The notes under the pieces are model-generated. The model worked only from the letters and a program-made list of their open reading frames with translations. It was not told where the DNA came from and made no database searches. Position numbers and translations under genes: made by a program. 64,000 nt of DNA, from NCBI GenBank assembly GCA_003439945.1, contig QVRM01000318.1, forward strand, positions 1 to 64,000, given 5' to 3'. The DNA comes from Dermanyssus gallinae. Lineage: Eukaryota > Arthropoda > Arachnida > Mesostigmata > Dermanyssidae. Position 1 is the stretch's first letter. Every line of letters begins with the position of its first letter. Positions 60,436 through 64,000 of the stretch are shown piece after piece.

Positions 60436-62584
60436 GCAAATCAGCATGTTTATCTATATGCAAACGCGTACCAAATCCTCAACGCCAATCGAGTGTGTAC
60501 TTTGAGAAATTTACTGCTTTGAATTTTTATCCGAAACAGATTTGGGCGGACTTGCCTACATGATCGTACTCTGCTGCTCGCTCTGTCACAAGCTTCAGAC
60601 CGGAACGTTTCGTCATCTATATCTCATCTGTCATGTATGCTTTTTAGTGGGAATCTATCTTAAAAAACGGGGTCGAAAATCTTGGACACACATAACGGAC
60701 GGTCTGCCAAGCGGAAGCACACTTTATTGCATCCTAAATTACGCGCAAAAGCTTGCACTTGTGCAATGTATTTATTACAATACCTTACCAATTCAGCCTG
60801 CCTCGTACGCGACCGTTGAAAAGAGGCGGCAACTTGTTCAAAGTCCCATATATATATATATATTAGAACGGCCTCAGCACACCACGACGTTCTTGTGTGC
60901 AGATTGGGATACGGGTATATTTCTGTCAAGTGCAGCCGATTGCCGTACGAAAGTTGTACCGCAGCTCTAAAGACTGAGTTCAGAGAGCGACCAATAAACA
61001 AACACAGTCGTTAACGAAGACTGGTATGATACGATCCTAGCGGTATCGCTATCGTGCTACTTACGTTAGAAACAAAGGTATTATTGCCACGTTGCGGTAA
61101 TCGCCACAGGGGTGAAAAAGTATTATTCTAGTGGGTAATTATGTATCTTGTAATAATGTACCATCTTGAAATGCAAAGTTATTGCAAAATATGTATGTAT
61201 TACTCCAGTGGGGATCGGAAAGTACTTGAGTGTGGGGTGTGGGGGGGGGGGGGGGGCGAGTCGTTCCTCTGTGTTGGTCGTTCCGTGCGCATGTCTACGT
61301 AAGAGAGTTGAGGACAAGCTGTTTGTTGCTAAATGTTGTCGTCAAGATTCTCAACATGCCGCTGGGGTAGACCAAGCCCTCATCCCGTAACCGTTAACCA
61401 AACCCTGCAGCTGGGGTAAACCTCATTGTGTCTCATTGTTGTTGACGAAGAACAGTGTGCATGCATAGGTGTGTGTCTAGTAATGTATGGGTTGTTGTGA
61501 CTCGAAGCGACTAGTTTGAGCCTACGATCATCATTCGACGTAGTCTACAATCGACTCGATGTAGCCGCGGGTCGTGTGCTATTGCCCGAATCCAACTCGG
61601 GCAAGCGCCGCGGTCACAGTTTGGCTACGAAGTCCACGTGGCGTTTCATGCGTTTCAATGCCATGAGGCCCTAGCCACCCTGGTGCACCTCACCCCATCA
61701 TCAGCGAGCCATCGCAGAACCGTCTCGTTCGATGCAGGGTATGTGGCAGTTTCGATCGGCAGATCTATGCGGTTACGACGTTGACATGATTGACATCTTG
61801 TGTTCTGTACATACTGCAGTTCGTATCGTTCCGCTCAACTGGTCTTCCTTGAGTCTTCTTGACGACACGAACCTTTGTACGCTATACGCTTGGTCCACAG
61901 TACCACACAGTATTAGCGTTAGTTAGTACCACCTACTCTCCTATACGCCGGTTGTTAATTGTTAACCTGCAAGTACGATGGATACTTGAGTATCCTAAAT
62001 ATGTCGTCGTATAGATATCCAACTTGAATCGCTTGTCAAGATGGTACTACAACAACAACAACAACAACAACAATAACAACAACAACAATAACAGCAATGC
62101 CGCAGCTCGAACCCAGCCACTTTGTCTCGCGAGGAGTCAGCCCTTTAACGTCACACGACAAGAATAGCGAGCCAGGAAATGCCATTAAATCCGTTTTAGG
62201 TATCAGGGTCGCCGTTGCCGCCGCCGCCACCATCCGCTTACCACGAGCACCGTCATTTCTGCGCTGTAGTTTATGACTGAGTATCTCGAGAGCAGCAAGC
62301 TTGACCAAATTTGTTTTTTTTCTTTGCAAAATTTCGCCACAAACGTTTCATTTTTCGTATTTTAGCGGAAAACTTTTAAGTACGTTCGTTTGTGTGTCTG
62401 TCTGACTGTCGCGTTGTTTCTGGTTGCCGGTTCGGATATATATTCGAATCTGACACGCTGACAACGTCTCATTGCTACGACGAGTACTTATTTGAACAAC
62501 GCAAGTGATGATTACGCATCAACGCCTTGGAGTACACATCACATAGAATGCCGCAGGGACACCGGAGTCGTCGAAGTTTGCTTG

Positions 62585-62585
62585 C

Positions 62586-62681
<96 letters not shown>
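62585..62681. repeat. (TA)n-(GA)n compound microsatellite
   Basis: TA repeat with TGTA interruptions passing directly into about ten GA units. Confidence 0.95.
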
Positions 62682-63028
62682 TACATACATTTACGTGTAT
62701 ATACATATACGCCCGAACATTGATATGTAACAATGCATCAAAACGTACGTATTCACCTTTAGAGATGAGAGGAAATCGAGCGAGAGAGAGAGAATATAGA
62801 TACCAGAATGAGTTAAAACTTATTCGTTCACGAACCATCATCATAGCACGGAAGTAGTCCGGTATGCACACTCTATTTTAGAGCCAACCACACGAACGCG
62901 AGATAGAACGTCAGCGATAATTTGTCGAATGTTTGATGTGGTGATGACAGCACACACACACAAATAAATAGCAGCCATGGTGACCATAATGATAGGCTTG
63001 TATAATGGTGATCTCGCTAGTCTAGGAG

Positions 63029-63059
<31 letters not shown>

Positions 63060-63397
63060 AATCCCAATACCAGTGCCTCAGCTTGAACCGCTGTTAGCTA
63101 AACTGCGAGCAATTATCCCTGTTATAAATGACGTGGTGATGATGATGATGATGATGACGATGCAGAGTGATTAAGTAATGCTATAAAAACACACTAACAG
63201 CTCCAATAATTCAAATTAACTATCGAAGGTAATAACGACGACGCCGACAATAACGACAAGAACAGTGACAACAATAACAACTGCAACGATTATTATTACT
63301 ACAACAACAAATGCCTCAATAAAACTCTTTGCTAATGCACGTCGCTAGTGTCATCGATATTAAGTTTGCAGCATTCGTTATATATGTAACACCTGCA

Positions 63398-63399
<2 letters not shown>

Positions 63400-63441
<42 letters not shown>
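63400..63441. repeat. (TA)n microsatellite
   Basis: Pure TA repeat of about 20 units. Confidence 0.95.
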
Positions 63442-63442
<1 letters not shown>

Positions 63443-64000
63443 ATTCAACTTTTCAATTCAGTTCAAACATGGTTTATTTACGGAACTGCATACAATCACA
63501 TGCTTAAGTTCTCGTTATGGAAAGTGTTACAAGGGTTTGGGGAAAAAAGAGAAAAAGAAGATAATAAAAACAGAGGTTAACACCTATACCATATGATTGG
63601 CGATACTGACACTCAAAGTAAAGGAGCACACTGAGCTATAACTTGATAAACAAATATATATATATATATATATATACAGATGTTCTGGCTCGAATAAACG
63701 ACTACTAACTCATTTATTCTCATGCCTTCTTATATACTCAGATTGCCCGCGCATTTAGTGACTTCGCTAGTAGGGTGGCGGCATCTTCTAATTGGCGCCA
63801 TGTATTTAGCTGGCTTCGGCATTGACGCTAACCGGCGCTGTCTATGCCCGCGATGCTTAAAGGACACTGCTATCCTACCGATATGTATCCAAACGGTTGC
63901 TAGGGGCAATGTATGAGGTATTCAAGAATATCTCATACGAGCATCGTGTCAATTCGTGGCAGTCGTCTTCTCCGGATATTTAATTACGCTTTTTCTTTCC

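Larger units (their letters stand above)
59161..64000. other. Intergenic DNA, microsatellite-rich
   Basis: No gene recognised. (TA)n at 59459-59520, 60354-60435, 62585-62660 (followed by (GA)n at 62661-62681), 63032-63059, 63400-63441 and 63653-63678; G16 at 61241-61256; CAA repeats at 62048-62095. Open frames at 59929-60311 and 60542-60970 are not repeats but match nothing I know. Confidence 0.6.

Noticed and set aside
60542..60970. 142-codon frame, and the 125-codon frame at 59929-60306
   Set aside because: Not repeats over most of their length, but no recognisable motif; the first ends through a TA tract. Left as chance ORFs.

Overview
The window is eukaryotic nuclear DNA, most likely from an arthropod. 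Evidence: a spliced gene with GT-AG introns, several TA-flanked mariner-type transposons, tRNA-derived SINEs with pol III A/B boxes, very many (TA)n and CAA/TTG or CAT/GAT microsatellites, and no prokaryotic gene organisation. A mite or other chelicerate would fit a gene with large introns and many mariners, but that is a guess; I cannot name the species.

One gene dominates. On the + strand, 13817-47429 holds thirteen exons (one more is possible at 8706-8906) of a Dbl-family Rho guanine-nucleotide exchange factor of the PLEKHG5 (Syx/Tech) type. The DH domain is split over 15937-16083, 28751-29011, 32207-32397 and the start of 32764-33673. That last large GC-rich exon also carries the PH domain. 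The following exons (36052-36699, 38349-38813, 41103-41503, 41762-42018, 42575-42777, 44333-44458, 46086-46762) encode a long Ser/Pro/Gln/Ala-rich tail. Phases agree at every junction I propose, giving about 1491 residues from 13817 onward. A last micro-exon at 47420 would end the protein in Asp-Val, like the PDZ-ligand end of the vertebrate protein. The N-terminal part (a Ras-binding-like region in vertebrates) is not seen and probably lies upstream of the window.

The introns and flanks hold mobile DNA and repeats. These are: a decayed mariner (46-1335, minus); a nearly intact mariner with one in-frame stop, inserted about 26 bp after a splice donor (36724-38006); a 1.1-kb near-perfect palindromic fold-back element (34327-35411) and a diverged relative (58250-58830); a decayed non-LTR retrotransposon fragment (31170-31934, minus); three copies of one tRNA-derived SINE (18381-18606, 25146-25363, 56578-56802) and one of another (58861-59160); and a 19-bp minisatellite (10477-10628). 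The 12.7-kb intron at 16084-28750 carries a (CAA)n block and a (TTG)n block in opposite orientation that could pair in the transcript.

From 47430 to the end I find no second gene. That stretch is microsatellite-rich intergenic or 3' flanking DNA with one SINE of each type and one fold-back element. Most long open frames in the window are microsatellite translations (poly-Leu, Val, Cys, Thr, Asn, Gln, Ile-Tyr) and are not reported as genes. No tRNA, rRNA or CRISPR array was recognised.
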